Source: an uncultured Collinsella sp.
Lineage (GTDB): Bacteria; Actinomycetota; Coriobacteriia; Coriobacteriales; Coriobacteriaceae
DNA length: 7,229 nucleotides
Direction of reading: 5' to 3'
NCBI GenBank assembly: GCA_900752015.1
Contig: CAADTZ010000030.1
Span: forward strand, 1-7,229
Part shown: positions 5,718-7,229 of the stretch, piece after piece
Layout: each line of letters starts with the position of its first letter
How positions within the stretch are numbered: position 1 is the stretch's first letter
The notes under the pieces: model-generated
The model's input: only the letters and a program-made list of their open reading frames with translations
What the model was told of the DNA's origin: nothing
The model's database searches: none
Position numbers and translations under genes: made by a program

Positions 5718-6605
5718 CTACGGGCGGGACGCAGAGACCGGCTCCCATGCAATAAACGCCCAACGAACCTTGCGGACGTGGTCGAGCATGTAGCGTCCCT
5801 GCGGCACACCCTTGGAGCCCGGCTCACCGGCATGGGGGTTCTCAATCATGTGTTGAGCGATGTAGTCGCGCAGACGGTCGACCTTATCTTCGTTGCCATG
5901 CTCGAGCATACGGGAAAAATCCGTCACACCTGCCTCAAGGCTATCGAAGGTATCGCGACGAGGCGATTCAAAGTACGTAACCTGCGGCAGGGCACCCATC
6001 TGAATAAGGATGTTAAAGGCGTACACAAAGCCATTGCTACAGGTAACCGAGGCGCCGATGGCGTTCATCAGGTGCAGGTCATAGCGCGGGCTGGAGTTGG
6101 CGACCATCGTGACAGCACAACGACGACGAGCCGTACGATCAAGCTTGGCAAGCGCACCTTTTAGATTGGTCGTCGTAACCGACCGACTGGCAAAGGCAAC
6201 ATCTACCGCTTTCGTGACCGGGCCAACCAAATCCCAATCATCATCCCAAGCAAGCTCAAGCGGCGTAATGCGATCCTCGAGCTCATAGTACTCAATGCCG
6301 GCATCAAGCGTGCCCAACATGGCAGGAGAGAAGTCGGCAGCAATCACGGAATGCCCAGCCTGAGCAAGCGGAATAGCAATCGACCCAGCCCCACACCCCA
6401 TATCCAGCACGGACTCGCCGGGCTCAAGTGCCAATAGCTTTATAAAATCCCGAGCATAAGGGGCAGTCTCCAAGGGCCGAAAATGCCGAGCCCGCTTATC
6501 CCATTCAAAAGAATCATCAGCCCGATGCCGACCAGCTTGCAGGCGCATCCATTCGCCATTCCAATCCGCAGAAAGAAGCTCAGAGCGAGCATCCCCATCA
6601 ACCAC
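5718..6605 (-). CDS. Class I SAM-dependent methyltransferase
   Basis: A 295-residue cytoplasmic protein with a Rossmann-fold methyltransferase core. Motif I is VLDMGCGAGSIAIPLA (66-81), the glycine-rich SAM-binding loop; motif II ends in the acidic residue of VIAADFSP (Asp91), which would bind the ribose hydroxyls; and VDVAFASRSV (134-143) is the strand-4 region that often borders the substrate pocket. About 60 residues precede the fold, including the aromatic-rich stretch FEWDKRARHF (33-42), and about 120 follow it; these probably set the substrate, which I cannot name. The GTG start at 6605 is well supported by a perfect AGGAGG (6613-6618) seven bases upstream. By eye, codons of the first third are more A/T-rich at third positions than in yhbY or nagB. 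An intrinsic terminator sits 20 bases before the start codon, so expression may depend on read-through. Confidence 0.88.
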   Translation of the reverse strand: MVDGDARSELLSADWNGEWMRLQAGRHRADDSFEWDKRARHFRPLETAPYARDFIKLLALEPGESVLDMGCGAGSIAIPLAQAGHSVIAADFSPAMLGTLDAGIEYYELEDRITPLELAWDDDWDLVGPVTKAVDVAFASRSVTTTNLKGALAKLDRTARRRCAVTMVANSSPRYDLHLMNAIGASVTCSNGFVYAFNILIQMGALPQVTYFESPRRDTFDSLEAGVTDFSRMLEHGNEDKVDRLRDYIAQHMIENPHAGEPGSKGVPQGRYMLDHVRKVRWAFIAWEPVSASRP

Positions 6606-6624
6606 GGGCTAACCTCCTAGCAAC

Positions 6625-6656
6625 AAAAAAGCGACTCCTCCCAAAAGAAGAGCCGC
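6625..6656 (-). terminator. Intrinsic terminator or attenuator directly upstream of the methyltransferase
   Basis: On the minus strand GCGGCTC (6656-6650) pairs with GAGTCGC (6637-6631), and the stem can be lengthened by three more pairs including a G-U. Six T follow at 6630-6625. Only 19 bases separate the T-run from the GTG start, and they contain the SD. It could close the upstream UPF0210 transcript or act as an attenuator for the methyltransferase. Confidence 0.7.
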
Positions 6657-6662
6657 AACCAG

Positions 6663-6694
6663 CATATATCAGAAAAGAACCGTTCCAACGCCAA
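6663..6694 (-). promoter_or_regulatory. Possible promoter upstream of the methyltransferase terminator
   Basis: On the minus strand TGATATATG (6671-6663) looks like an extended -10 element, and TTGGCG (6694-6689) is a partial -35. Spacing is 18 bases if the -10 is read as GATATA, or 20 if read as TATATG. Transcription would start near 6656, at the foot of the terminator hairpin. That would make an unusual arrangement, so the call is weak. Confidence 0.25.
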
Positions 6695-6754
6695 ACCGCC
6701 CTCACAACCAAGGCGGGCAGGAGCGAAGCGACTGCCATACGGGATAGAACCCAA

Positions 6755-6923
6755 CTGAGGTCCCGTTGTGCGGGAGTCCCGGGGAGGGCAAATATATAAG
6801 GTCGATCGCGAGTTCCGCACGAGCCGGAGAGCACTTAATGTGCTCTCCGTGCGAGTCAGGACTGTCCGAGCAGGCGACCTTATATATTTGCCCTCCTCGG
6901 GACTCCTCGCCCGAACCCCTCAG
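6755..6923. repeat. Long inverted repeat with central hairpin (MITE-like or structured 3' UTR)
   Basis: The core arms 6772-6804 and 6875-6907 pair over 33 positions with only two G-T pairs, including 22 perfect pairs centred on CAAATATATAAGG. Between them lies a second perfect 10-bp stem, 6825-6834 with 6840-6849, and a TTAAT loop. The arms continue outwards imperfectly to CTGAGG at 6755-6760, matched by CCTCAG at 6918-6923. The right end touches the stop codon of the UPF0210 gene, so the element would be transcribed as that gene's 3' UTR and fold into one very long hairpin. No transposase, no clear target-site duplication and no T-run are seen. A non-autonomous repeat element, an mRNA-stabilising structure or an RNase III substrate are all possible. 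Confidence 0.85.
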
Positions 6924-7229
6924 CTAGTTCTTCAGCGAGTTCAGCGGCGCCGGGAAGCGTCCACCACGGTGGGCAAGCACGGTGCCGGCGTTGGGGTTCA
7001 CCGGCATGATGGGCGCACGGCCGAACAGGCCGCCGTACTCGACGCAGTCGCCCACGCCCTTGCCAATGGCGGGAATCACGCGGACGGCCGTGGTCTTGTT
7101 GTTGATGACACCGATGGCCATCTCGTCGGCGATGATGCCGGCGATGGTCTCGACCGGAGTGTCGCCAGGGATAGCGATCATGTCCAGGCCAACGGAGCAC
7201 ACGCAGGTCATGGCCTCGAGCTTCTCGAG
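6924..7229 (-). CDS. UPF0210/DUF711 (PFL family) protein, C-terminal part
   Basis: The frame is open to the right edge, with six more codons before the internal ATG at 7211, so only the last 101 residues of a protein usually near 450 residues are present. Family hallmarks are LDMIAIPGDTP, the hydrophobic IADEMAIGVINNKTTAVR, PAIGKGVGDCVEYGGLFG with APIMPVN, and the typical ending HRGGRFPAPLNSLKN. The family is widespread in anaerobes and archaea and is often encoded beside a small ACT-domain protein; its biochemical role is, to my knowledge, not established. That partner, if present, would lie beyond the right edge. The stop codon TAG abuts the long inverted repeat directly. Confidence 0.93.
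   Translation of the reverse strand, partial: LEKLEAMTCVCSVGLDMIAIPGDTPVETIAGIIADEMAIGVINNKTTAVRVIPAIGKGVGDCVEYGGLFGRAPIMPVNPNAGTVLAHRGGRFPAPLNSLKN

Larger units (their letters stand above)
6606..6923 (-). other. Gene-free spacer between UPF0210 gene and methyltransferase
   Basis: These 318 bases contain no believable coding frame. From the UPF0210 stop codon towards the methyltransferase they hold the long inverted repeat (6755-6923), a weak GGCAG/CTGCC hairpin (within 6715-6740), a T-rich stretch with a possible -10, the terminator-like hairpin, and the methyltransferase SD. Short frames on the minus strand near 6598-6834 run through the repeat and lack a start with a ribosome binding site, so I do not call them. 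Confidence 0.7.

Noticed and set aside
5553..6164. 203-codon plus-strand frame
   Set aside because: Mostly antisense to the methyltransferase, which has motif I, motif II and a perfect SD.
6755..6923. Insertion sequence or CRISPR unit
   Set aside because: No transposase frame, no repeated spacer pattern, no clear target duplication; only a single nested inverted repeat.

Overview
The window looks like chromosomal DNA from a high-GC Gram-positive gut actinobacterium, most likely a Coriobacteriia member such as Collinsella. This is inferred from GC-rich codon use, strong Shine-Dalgarno (SD) sites, a Gram-positive-type NagB, a UPF0210/DUF711 protein and a very large regulator joining a STAND ATPase to a SARP-like C-terminus. 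No mobile-element gene, tRNA, rRNA or CRISPR array is visible.

Left part, plus strand (1-1802): the 3' end of a phosphohexomutase gene, probably glmM; a stand-alone glucose-type PTS IIA protein (crr-like); then nagB, glucosamine-6-phosphate deaminase, closed by a clear intrinsic terminator. GlmM and NagB draw glucosamine-6-phosphate in opposite directions (cell wall versus glycolysis), and a IIA protein can feed phosphate to hexose or amino-sugar uptake, so these genes form a plausible amino-sugar node. The 271 bases between crr and nagB hold a chain of strong hairpins with mutually exclusive pairings, just downstream of a good -10 box. This is a candidate structured regulatory leader that I cannot assign to a known class.

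Middle (1803-5190): 388 bases without a gene, holding a 13-nt direct repeat and two dyads, then a 999-codon plus-strand gene. Its product has a MalT-like P-loop ATPase at the N-terminus, a long helical middle, and an OmpR-type winged helix plus BTAD domain at the C-terminus. This is the reverse of the classical SARP/AfsR order.

Right part, minus strand (5188-7229): yhbY (CRM-domain RNA-binding protein) ends at a terminator shared with the convergent regulator; next comes a class I SAM-dependent methyltransferase, then the 3' end of a UPF0210/DUF711 gene running off the window. The 318 bases between the last two contain a very long inverted repeat starting directly at the UPF0210 stop codon, and an intrinsic terminator placed between any possible upstream promoter and the methyltransferase SD.

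Best candidates for something undescribed are the nagB leader, the long inverted repeat at 6755-6923, the terminator-SD arrangement before the methyltransferase, and the domain-swapped regulator.
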